Positions 1-6,677 of a DNA stretch of 64,000 nt are shown here, piece by piece; within the stretch, counting starts at the first letter, position 1; each line of letters begins with the position of its first letter. The DNA comes from Inia geoffrensis. Lineage: Eukaryota; Chordata; Mammalia; Artiodactyla; Iniidae. The position numbers and the translations under genes are program-made. The stretch covers positions 21,124,835 to 21,188,834 of the forward strand of contig CM070904.1 of assembly GCA_036417435.1 (NCBI GenBank), read 5' to 3'. Under the pieces are notes generated by a model. The model was given only the letters and a program-made list of their open reading frames with translations, was not told where the DNA came from and did no database searches.

Positions 1-42
1 TAGCGGGGGTCCCGGTGTTGGATTGGAAATGGGGAGTCGAAG
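1..42 (+). repeat. Tail of preceding repeat unit (end of half 2)
   Basis: These bases match the last 42 bp before each later half 1, for example 3318-3359. The window therefore opens inside the array, just downstream of where the previous unit would have its strong CTCF-like motif. Confidence 0.95.
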
Positions 43-103
43 GTGGCTGAACACACACCCCGGGGCTTTTGTAGGCTCACCCCCTGCCCCTTAACCTGCA
101 CTG

Positions 104-112
104 CCCCGCCCC
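104..112 (-). promoter_or_regulatory. GC box (Sp1/KLF-like) in half 1
   Basis: CCCCGCCCC on the + strand is a consensus GC box read on the - strand. It recurs 61 bp into half 1 of every unit except U4 and the copy after the gap, where it reads CCCCACCCC. The aligned half-2 sequence (ACACCCC or ACACCGC) lacks it. A short GC-rich word can occur by chance, so a promoter here is only a possibility. Its position about 145 bp before the exon-like block would suit a repeat promoter. Confidence 0.3.
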
Positions 113-257
113 AGGCATATGGCAAGCCTTGCAAGTGGGCTACTCGGAGGTTGTCGTGGCTCGCAGGTGGGGCGATTCTAATGAAGTGGGCTAGAGGTGG
201 GAACTTGCCTAGGAGGAGCTGTGGAGATCCGGGTTCTTCACAGCCCTTCCCTCTCAG

Positions 258-432
258 CTGTTCCACCATCACATGGATACACCCGGCTGTGCTTACCTGT
301 AGGAGAGCAATGTTACATCGGCAGATTCCGGAACCACGCAGGGGAGAACAGCAGCAGCATACTCCAGCCGCGGGACACAGGCCTGCTGAGGCTCCAGGTG
401 TCTGACACAAGCCGAAGTCACAGAGGCCTGAG
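258..432 (+). other. Exon-like block in half 1 (splice signals)
   Basis: On the + strand a pyrimidine tract ending CCCTTCCCTCTCAG (244-257) forms a consensus 3' splice site. At 433 a donor reads CTGAG|GTAAAA here and CTGAG|GTAAGA in many other units, for example at 3750 in U2. The enclosed 175 bp has the size of a typical internal exon. It has no reading frame open throughout, since the frame from 43 stops at 403-405, so any RNA would be non-coding. A second acceptor-like tract, CCTTTTGCCTTTCAG, ends at 499 and is destroyed in U4, U11 and U16 (CACCATAG). Splicing is inferred from motifs only. Confidence 0.35.
292..304 (-). other. Consensus splice donor on minus strand, half 1
   Basis: Read on the - strand this is CCTACAG|GTAAGC, a near-perfect 5' splice site. 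It is kept in half 1 of the units I checked and at the aligned place in half 2 (1929-1941 in U1). I found no convincing partner acceptor on the - strand within the half, so a transcript is not established. Confidence 0.35.
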
Positions 433-866
433 GTAAAAAAATGGGCATTTCTTAACCCCTTGCTTGCCTTGTCATTGAACGGTCCTTTTGCCTTTCAGCA
501 TAGTTTATATACAATGTTGCGTCACTTTGACTTCTATAGCCACTTGATGCAATTATAACGGTAGCTGCACCTGTAGGGTTTCGGATTTTTTGCCCCGTTA
601 GTTTATCGAGGAATATTTTGTAGCGTTCCCTGTGCTTTCGGGTGGGTCGCCCTTGATGAGCACTTTTTGATACGTTAAGTGTGTTTCTGTTTATCCCAAT
701 CTCCTAATTCACCCTTCCCCGGTCTCCAGGTTCCCCATGTGGGAACTCCTCGCTTCTTTCTTCCCTTTGTGAACCTGTGTTTCCTTTCTTTACTAGCTTC
801 CTTTGTATCCCTATTTAGACTGCACACATAAGTGATATCCGGGGATATGTGCCTTGCTGCCTCTAA

Positions 867-1400
867 TTGACCAGAGTTAGGGAGATCATCTTCGGCTCGA
901 CCCATGCTGCTGCAAATACTATGAGTTCCTTTTGTTCTGTGGCTGAGTGGTAGGCGAGTGTGTGTAGGTAGCAGAACATCTTTCTCCCTTCAGCCCTCGC
1001 TCGACAGTTTGTTCGTTTGTATGTCTTGGCTGTGGTCAAGGGTACCACAAGCACTGACTGGGTGCAAGTGCTTCCTTCCAATGATGCTAGTCTCTGGTTA
1101 TACGACCTGCAGAGGCGTTTCCGAATCTTGTGGTACCTCCAATGTTTATTTAGGTAAGGAATGTGCCTACTGATCCTCATACCTGCTGTTACCAATTTAC
1201 AATTCCACCAACAGCAATAGCTGACTTCCCTTTTTGGCATGCACTCTTGAGCACTTAAAATGTTAGGGTTTGACAGGACTGCAGCCAGGGAACAACTCGG
1301 CTAACTTTCTTTTCACTCTCTAATTATGACAGATCCTGAGCATGTTTTCATTTGAATGTGTTCTTTTCTAAAAGATGGGTGAGTATCACTGAGTTCTTGA
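867..1400 (-). mobile_element. LINE-1 3' fragment (ORF2 C-terminal end), half 1
   Basis: On the - strand this encodes degenerate LINE-1 ORF2p carboxy-terminal sequence. The reverse frame spanning 863-1240 (125 aa) has a CCWWNCKL block near 1190-1220, then TCTQ..., LTTAKTYKR and YHSATEQKELIVFAAAW, which follow in order the conserved C-terminal blocks of mammalian L1 ORF2p (CWW-CKL, TCT..., TIAKTW, EYYAAIK). The endonuclease and reverse-transcriptase domains are absent, so it cannot move itself. The match weakens beyond about 1240; the piece near 1330-1400 still looks L1-like. No target-site duplication is visible. Equivalents lie 824 bp into half 1 of every complete unit; coordinates are in the unit entries. 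Confidence 0.75.
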
Positions 1401-1540
1401 ATGGTTCGTGCCTCAGTGTTTGGCCTGATTTGACTTAATTTCAGAGTACCTAGCCCAGGATATTTCTTGAGGGCAGGGTTGTGTTTGCAAAGCTGCAGGC
1501 CATAGACCTTGTGAATGATAGGTGCCTTTCAGCACGGTTG

Positions 1541-1572
1541 ATAAGGTTCTTACGTTTGGTAAGGTTGTTACG
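1541..1572 (+). repeat. 18-bp tandem duplication before weak CTCF site
   Basis: ATAAGGTTCTTACG (1541-1554) is followed 18 bp later by GTAAGGTTGTTACG (1559-1572). Half 2 has only one copy of this word, just before its CTCF-like motif. The duplication therefore separates the halves and explains 18 bp of their length difference. The first copy contains the short palindrome TAAG-GTT-CTTA. Confidence 0.8.
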
Positions 1573-1580
1573 GCAGTGTG

Positions 1581-1594
1581 CTACAAGGCGGCAG
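1581..1594 (+). promoter_or_regulatory. CTCF-like motif, weaker form (end of half 1)
   Basis: CTACAAGGCGGCAG resembles the CTCF core CCRSNAGRNGGCAG but has T at the conserved second C. The same 14-mer lies 99 bp before each half 2: 1581, 4898, 8216, 11534, 14851, 18169, 21486, 24804, 28122, 31440, 34758, 38071, 41389, 44707, 48024, 51342, 54655, 57973 and 61291. The C-to-T change probably lowers affinity, so occupancy may be weaker than at half-2 sites. No binding data are available here. Confidence 0.5.
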
Positions 1595-1894
1595 CACTAC
1601 TCCGTGTGGTCTCTGCTAACTTGAGGAAAGAAAGCCTTAGCGGTGGTCCCAGTGCTGGATTGGAAATGGGGAGTCGAACATGGCTGAACACACACCCCTG
1701 GGCTTGTGTATGCTCACCTCCTGCCCCTTAACCTGCACTGCCACACCCCAGGCATATCTCAAGCCTTGCAAAAGGGCTCCTCGGAGGGTGCCGTGGTTCG
1801 CACGTGGGGCGACTCTAATGAAGAGGGTTGGAGGTGGGAACCTGCCTAGCAGGAGCTGTGGAGATCCGGTTTCTTCACCGCTCTTCCCTCTCAG

Positions 1895-2107
1895 CTGCTC
1901 CACACTCATTTGGGAACAGCGGGCTCTGCTTACCTGTAGGAGGGCCACGTTGGATCGGGAGAATGTGGTACCACGCAGGGGAGAATGGGCAATAGCGGTC
2001 CGAGGTGCCGCTGGTCAGGTAGCACGTCCTCCTCCCTTGCTGCCTCAGCAGCAGCATGCTCCGGCCGTGGGGCCCAGGCCTGCCGAGGCTCCAGGAGCCT
2101 TACCGTG
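1895..2107 (+). other. Exon-like block in half 2 (splice signals)
   Basis: The acceptor GCTCTTCCCTCTCAG ends at 1894, and a donor CCGTG|GTAAGG lies at 2108, enclosing 213 bp including the half-2-specific 60-bp block. A second possible donor, CTGGG|GTAACA, lies at 2132. The donor sits in a perfect inverted repeat, CCTTACC-GT-GGTAAGG (2099-2114), which could hide it in RNA. In U3, U8, U9, U13 and U18 the base change to GGTAACG weakens both donor and hairpin. The frame from 1680 stays open to 2108, but a protein is not supported. Confidence 0.3.
1986..2045 (+). other. 60-bp block specific to half 2
   Basis: Half 1 runs directly from GGGGAGAA into the CAGCAGCAGCAT run, whereas half 2 has 60 extra bases between them, including GGTGCCGCTGG and CCTCCTCCCTTGC. 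Its origin (insertion in half 2 or loss from half 1) cannot be told from this window. I do not recognise it as a known element. Confidence 0.8.
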
Positions 2108-2566
2108 GTAAGGACATCACAGAGGCCTGGGGTAACAGAGTAGGCATTTCTTAACCCCTTACTTGCCTTCTCATTGAACAGTGCTTTCCCTTTCAGCCTA
2201 GTTCATATAGAATTTTGGGTCCTTTTCAATTCTACAGCCACCTGATGCAATTATACACGTAGGTGTACCCGTAGGGTTTCGGATTCTTTGCACTCTTCGT
2301 TTATTGAGGAATGTTTTGTAGCGTTCCCTGTGCTTTCCGGTGGGTCGCCCTTGATGAGCACTTTTTGATACGTTAAGCGTGTTTCTGTGAAACCCGACCT
2401 CCTACATCACCCTTCCCCGGTCTCCAATTTCCCCCTCAGGCAACTCCAGGCTTCTTTCTTTCCTTTGTAAACCTGTGTTACCTTTGTGTACTAGCTCCCT
2501 TAGTATCCGTATTGAGATGGCAGACGTAAGTGTGATATCCTGGGATATGTGTCTTGCTGCCTCTAG

Positions 2567-3100
2567 TTGACCAGAATTAGTGAGGTCATCTACTGCTCTA
2601 TGCATGCTGCTGCAAAGAGTTTGAGTTCGTTTTGTTCTGTGGCTGAGTGGTAGTCGACTGTGTGTAGGTAGCTGCACATCTTTCTGCATTCACCCCTCGC
2701 GGCACATTTCGTTCTTTGGATGTCTTGGCTGCGGTCATGGGTACCACAAGGACCGCTGGGGTGCAAGTGCTTCCTTCCAATGATGCTAGTCTCTGGTTAT
2801 GCGACCTGCAGCGGGGTTTCCGAATCTCGTGGTACCTCCAGTGTTTACTTTGGTAAGGAATGTGCCTACTGATCCTCATACCGGCTGTTAGCAATTTACA
2901 ATCCCACCAACAGCAATAGCTGGCTTCTCTTTTTGGCATGCCCTCTTGATCACTTATGATTTTAGGGTTTGAGAGGACTGCAGCCAGGGACCACCTCGTG
3001 TAGCTTTCTTTGCACTCTCTAATCATGACAGATCCTGGGCATCTTTTCTTTTGAGTGTGCTGTTTTCTAAAACGCGAGTGAGTACCACTGAGTTCTTGAA
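2567..3100 (-). mobile_element. LINE-1 3' fragment (ORF2 C-terminal end), half 2
   Basis: This is the same antisense L1 remnant as in half 1, at the corresponding place. The - strand reads YCCWWDCKLL, STCTPAVLVV and MTAAKTSKERN. It then loses the L1 frame to a small indel before the final block, which half 1 keeps as YHSATEQKEL. Both halves share the insertion, so it predates their duplication. The remnant forms the C-terminal half of a 257-codon reverse frame. Confidence 0.75.
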
Positions 3101-3371
3101 AGGTTCCTGCCTCAGAGTCGGGCCTGAGTTGAATTCGTTCCCGATTCCCAGCCCGGGATAATTCTTGAGGGCAGGGTTGTGTCTGCAAAGCCGCAGGCCA
3201 TAGGCCTTGTTGTTGATAGGTGCCCTTCAGCACTGTTGTTAAGGTTGTTACGGCAGTGGGCCACAAGGCGGCAGCACTACTCCGTGTCGTCTCTGGTAAC
3301 ATGGGGAAAGAAAGTCTTAGCGGGGGTCCCGGTGTTGGATTGGAAATGGGGAGTCGAAGGTGGCTGAACAC
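2598..3371 (-). other. 257-codon reverse open frame, probably not a gene
   Basis: This is the longest open frame in the unit. It is uninterrupted in all 19 copies, ending upstream at 3371, 6689, 10007, 13324, 16642, 19959, 23277, 26595, 29913, 33231, 36548, 39862, 43180, 46497, 49815, 53132, 56446, 59764 and 63081. It starts at the half-2/half-1 border, runs antisense through the strong CTCF-like motif and ends in the L1 remnant. The N-terminal half is rich in P, S, T and R with no domain I recognise. Between the U1 and U2 copies I count seven base differences giving six amino-acid changes and none synonymous, the opposite of purifying selection. Openness is better explained by homogenisation of recent copies. 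Confidence 0.2.
3261..3274 (+). promoter_or_regulatory. CTCF-like motif, strong form (end of half 2)
   Basis: CCACAAGGCGGCAG in context GTGGGCCACAAGGCGGCAGC closely matches the CTCF zinc-finger core: 10 of the 12 defined positions of CCGCGNGGNGGCAG. The two mismatches are A at positions 3 and 5. I find it intact 99 bp before each half 1: 3261, 6579, 9897, 13214, 16532, 19849, 23167, 26485, 29803, 33121, 36438, 39752, 43070, 46387, 49705, 53022, 56336, 59654 and 62971. All sites point the same way. CTCF binds such motifs in the DXZ4 macrosatellite and anchors chromatin loops; binding here is inferred. Confidence 0.65.
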
Positions 3372-6300
3372 ACACCCCGGGGCTTTTGTAGGCTCACCCC
3401 CTGCCCCGTAACCTGCACTGCCCCGCCCCAGGCATATGGCAAGCCTTGCAAGTGGGCTACTCGGAGGGTGTCGTGGCTCGCAGGTGGGGCGACTCTAATG
3501 AAGTGGGCTGGAGGTGGGAACTTGCCTAGGAGGAGCTGTGGAGATCCGGGTTCTTCACAGCCCTTCCCTCTCAGCTGTTCCACCATCACATGGATACACC
3601 CGGCTGTGCTTACCTGTAGGAGGGCCATGTTACATCGGCAGATTGCGGAACCACGCAGGGGAGAACAGCAGCAGCATCCTCCAGCCGCGGGACACAGGCC
3701 TGCTGAGGCTCCAGGTGTCTGACACAAGCCGAAGTCACAGAGGCCTGAGGTAAGAAAATGGGCATTTCTTAACCCCTTGCTTGCCTTGTCATTTAACGGT
3801 CCTTTTGCCTTTCAGCATAGTTTATATACAATGTTGCGTCTCTTTGACTTCTATAGCCACTTGATGCAATTATAACGGTAGCTGCACCTGTAGGGTTTCG
3901 GATTTTTTGCCCCGTTAGTTTATCGAGGAATATTTTGTAGCGTTCCCTGTGCTTTCGGGTGGGTCGCCCTTGATGAGCACTTTTTGATACGTTAAGTGTG
4001 TTTCTGTTTATCCCAATCTCCTAATTCACCCTTCCCCGGTCTCCAGTTTCCCCATGTGGGAACTCCTCGCTTCTTTCTTCCCTTTGTGAACCTGTGTTTC
4101 CTTTCTTTACTAGCTTCCTTTGTATCCCTAATTAGACTGCACACATAAGTGTTATCCTGGGATATGTGCCTTGCTGCCTCTAATTGACCAGAATTAGGGA
4201 GATCATCTTCGGCTCGACCCATGCTGCTGCAAATACTATGAGTTCCTTTTGTTCTGTGGCTGAGTGGTAGGCGAGTGTGTGTACGTAGCAGAACATCTTT
4301 CTCCCTTCACCCCTCGCTCGACAGTTCGTTCGTTTGTATGTCTTGGCTGTGGTCAAGGGTACCACAACCACTGACTGGGTGCAAGTGCCTCCTTCCAATG
4401 ATGCTAGTCTCTGGTTATACGACCTGCAGAGTCGTTTCCGAATCTTGTGGTACCTCCAATGTTTATTTAGGTAAGGAATGTGCCTACTGATCCTCATACC
4501 TGGTGTTACCAATTTTCAATTCCACCAACAGCAATAGCTGACTTCCCTTTTTGGCATGCCCTCTTGAGCACTTAAAAGGTTAGGGTTTGACAGGACTGCA
4601 GCCAGGGAACAACTCGGCTAACTTTCTTTTCACTCTCTAATTATGACAGATCCTGATCATCTTTTCATTTGAATGTGTTCTTTTCTAAAAGATGGGTGAG
4701 TATCACTGAGTTCTTGAATGGTTCGTGCCTCAGTGTTTGGCCTGATTTGACTTAATTTCAGAGTACCTAGCCCAGGATATTTCTTGAGCGCAGGGTTGTG
4801 TTTGCAAAGCTGCAGGCCATAGACCTTGTGAATGATAGGTGCCTTTCCGCACGGTTGGTAAGGTTCTTACGTTTTGTAAGGTTGTTACGGCAGTGTGCTA
4901 CAAGGCGGCAGCACTACTCCGTGTGGTCTCTGCTAACTTGAGGAAACAAAGCCTTAGCGGTGGTCCCAGTGCTGGATTGGAAATGGGGAGTCGAACATGG
5001 CTGAACACACACCCCTGGGCTTGTGTATGCTCACCTCCTGCCCCTTAACCTGCACTGCCACACCGCAGGCATTTTGCAAGCCTTGCAAGTGGGCTCTTCG
5101 GAGGGTGCCGTGGTTCGCAGGTGGGGCGACTCTAATGAAGAGGGCTGGAGGTGGGAACCTGCCTAGCAGGAGCTGTGGAGATCCGGTTTCTTCACCGCTC
5201 TTCCCTCTCAGCTGCTCCACACTCATTTGGGAACAGCGGGCTCTGCTTACCTGTAGGAGGGCCACGTTGGATCGGGAGAATGTGGTACCACGCAGGGGAG
5301 AATGGGCAATAGCGGTCCGAGGTGCCGCTGGTCAGGTAGCACGTCGTCCTCCCTTGCTGCCTCAGCAGCAGCATGCTCCGGCCGTGGGACCCAGGCCTGC
5401 CGAGGCTCCAGGGGCCTTACCGTGGTAAGGACATCACAGAGGCCTGGGGTAACAGAGTAGGCATTTCTTAACCCCTTACTTGCCTTCTCATTGAACAGTG
5501 CTTTACCCTTTCAGCCTAGTTCATATAGAATTTTGGGTCCTTTTCAATTCTACAGCCACCTGATGCAATTATACACATAGGTGTACCCGTAGGGTTTCGG
5601 ATTCTTTGCACTCTTCGTTTATTGAGGAATGTTTTGTAGCGTTCCTTGTGCTTTCCGGTGGGTCGCCCTTGATGAGCACTTTTTGATACGTTAAGCGTGT
5701 TTCTGTGAAACCCGACCTCCTACATCACCCTTCCCCGGTCTCCAATTTCCCCCTCAGGCAACTCCAGGCTTCTTTCTTTCCTTTGTAAACCTGTGTTACC
5801 TTTGTGTACTAGCTCCCTTAGTATCCGTATTGAGATGGCAGACGTAAGTGTGATATCCTGGGATATGTGTCTTGCTGCCTCTAGTTGACCAGAATTAGTG
5901 AGGTCATCTACTGCTCTATGCATGCTGCTGCAAAGAGTTTGAGTTCGTTTTGTTCTGTGGCTGAGTGGTAGTCGACTGTGTGTAGGTAGCAGAACATCTT
6001 TCTCCATTCACCCCTCGCTGCACATTTCGTTCTTTGGATGTCTTGGCTGCGGTCATGGGTACCACAAGGACCGCTGGGGTGCAAGTGCTTCCTTCCAATG
6101 ATGCTAGTCTCTGGTTATGCGACCTGCAGCGGGGTTTCCGAATCTCGTGGTACCTCCAGTGTTTACTTTGGTAAGGAATGTGCCTACTGATCCTCATACC
6201 GGCTGTTAGCAATTTACAATCCCACCAACAGCAATAGCTGGCTTCTCTTTTTGGCATGCCCTGTTGATCACTTATGATTTTAGGGTTTGAGAGGACTGCA

Positions 6301-6677
6301 GCCAGGGACCACCTCGTGTAGCTTTCTTTGCAGTCTCTAATCATGACAGATCCTGGGCATCTTTTCTTTTGAGTGTGCTGTTTTCTAAAACGCGAGTGAG
6401 TACCACTGAGTTCTTGAAAGGTTCCTGCCTCAGAGTCGGGCCTGATTTGAATTCGTTCCCGATTCCCAGCCCGGGATAATTCTTGAGGGCAGGGTTGTGT
6501 CTGCAAAGCCGCAGGCCATAGGCCTTGTTGTTGATAGGTGCCCTTCAGCACTGTTGTTAAGGTTGTTACGGCAGTGGGCCACAAGGCGGCAGCACTACTC
6601 CGTGTCGTCTCTGGTAACATGGGGAAAGAAAGTCTTAGCGGGGGTCCCGGTGTTGGATTGGAAATGGGGAGTCGAAG
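3360..6677 (+). repeat. Repeat unit U2 (type b/beta), 3318 bp
   Basis: Half 1 is 3360-4996 and half 2 is 4997-6677. L1 fragments lie at 4184-4717 and 5885-6418; CTCF-like motifs at 4898 (weak) and 6579 (strong). Type b half 1 has CTGCCCCGTAACC near 3402 where others have CCTTAACC, and GAGGAAACAAAGCC near 4939 where most have GAAAGAAAGCC. Type beta half 2 has the GCATTTTGCAAGCC variant near 5069 and GCACGTCGTCC near 5339. U10, U15 and the partial U20 share half-1 type b. Confidence 0.95.

Larger units (their letters stand above)
43..1679 (+). repeat. Half 1 of unit (reference copy)
   Basis: In order: a GC-rich head with a GC box (104-112); an exon-like block with splice signals on both strands (258-432); an AT-richer stretch of about 430 bp in which I recognise nothing; antisense L1 ORF2 sequence (867-1400); and a tail with an 18-bp tandem duplication (1541-1572) and a CTCF-like motif (1581-1594). 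It lacks the 60-bp block of half 2. The two halves align along their whole length, so they are ancient duplicates of one roughly 1.65-kb monomer. Later half-1 copies begin at the unit starts listed for the array. Confidence 0.9.
43..3359 (+). repeat. Repeat unit U1 (type a/alpha), 3317 bp
   Basis: Half 1 is 43-1679 and half 2 is 1680-3359. L1 fragments lie at 867-1400 and 2567-3100; CTCF-like motifs at 1581-1594 (weak) and 3261-3274 (strong). Half-1 type a is recognised by GCGATTCTAATG near 172, GGGCTAGAGG near 188, GATTCCGG near 324 and GCATACTCC near 357. Half-2 type alpha has the one-base-shorter CTTTCCC allele and a CACGTG E-box at 1801-1806. The same type recurs as U14 and U19, each five units apart, so U1 is the end of a five-unit higher-order repeat that began upstream of the window. 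Confidence 0.95.
1680..3359 (+). repeat. Half 2 of unit (reference copy)
   Basis: This is the paralogue of half 1, 43 bp longer. The length difference is explained by a 60-bp block present only here (1986-2045), minus the 18-bp duplication present only in half 1, plus one scattered base. It carries the same antisense L1 fragment (2567-3100) and ends with the better CTCF-like motif (3261-3274). Other half-2 starts are 4997, 8315, 11633, 14950, 18268, 21585, 24903, 28221, 31539, 34857, 38170, 41488, 44806, 48123, 51441, 54754, 58072 and 61390. Confidence 0.9.
1..6677 (+). repeat. Left higher-order-repeat remnant (U1-U2)
   Basis: U1 followed by U2 reproduces the a/alpha to b/beta junction seen at U14-U15 and U19-U20. 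I read this as the last unit of one five-unit block and the first unit of the next. The order then breaks: U3 (c/gamma) stands where U11 or U16 (d/eta) would be expected. Confidence 0.75.

Noticed and set aside
43..405. 120-codon + strand frame at each half-1 head (and the 143-codon one at each half-2 head)
   Set aside because: Short; half 1 starts with GTG; low-complexity translation rich in P, R and C with no domain. The frames overlap equally long frames on the other strand, as expected in GC-rich non-coding repeat DNA.
433..499. A 67-bp mini-intron between GTAA at 433 and TTTCAG at 499
   Set aside because: This is shorter than typical mammalian introns, and the acceptor is destroyed in U4, U11 and U16. 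The motif pair alone is not enough to call it.
940..956. GTGGCTGAGTGGTAG resembling a tRNA A box
   Set aside because: There is no matching B box at the right distance and no cloverleaf. The word corresponds to a conserved stretch of the L1 3' region (GGCTGAGTAGTA-like).
867..1240. L1-derived frame as a domesticated gene
   Set aside because: It covers only the degenerate ORF2 tail. It is frameshifted in half 2 and in U12/U17, and its start is lost in several units (110 instead of 125 codons).
3317..3727. 136-codon - strand frame with a cysteine run
   Set aside because: The Cys run comes from the CAG-type trinucleotides (CAGCAGCAGCAT) read in reverse. The frame shortens to 103 codons in several units, for example U5 and U9, and no family is recognisable.
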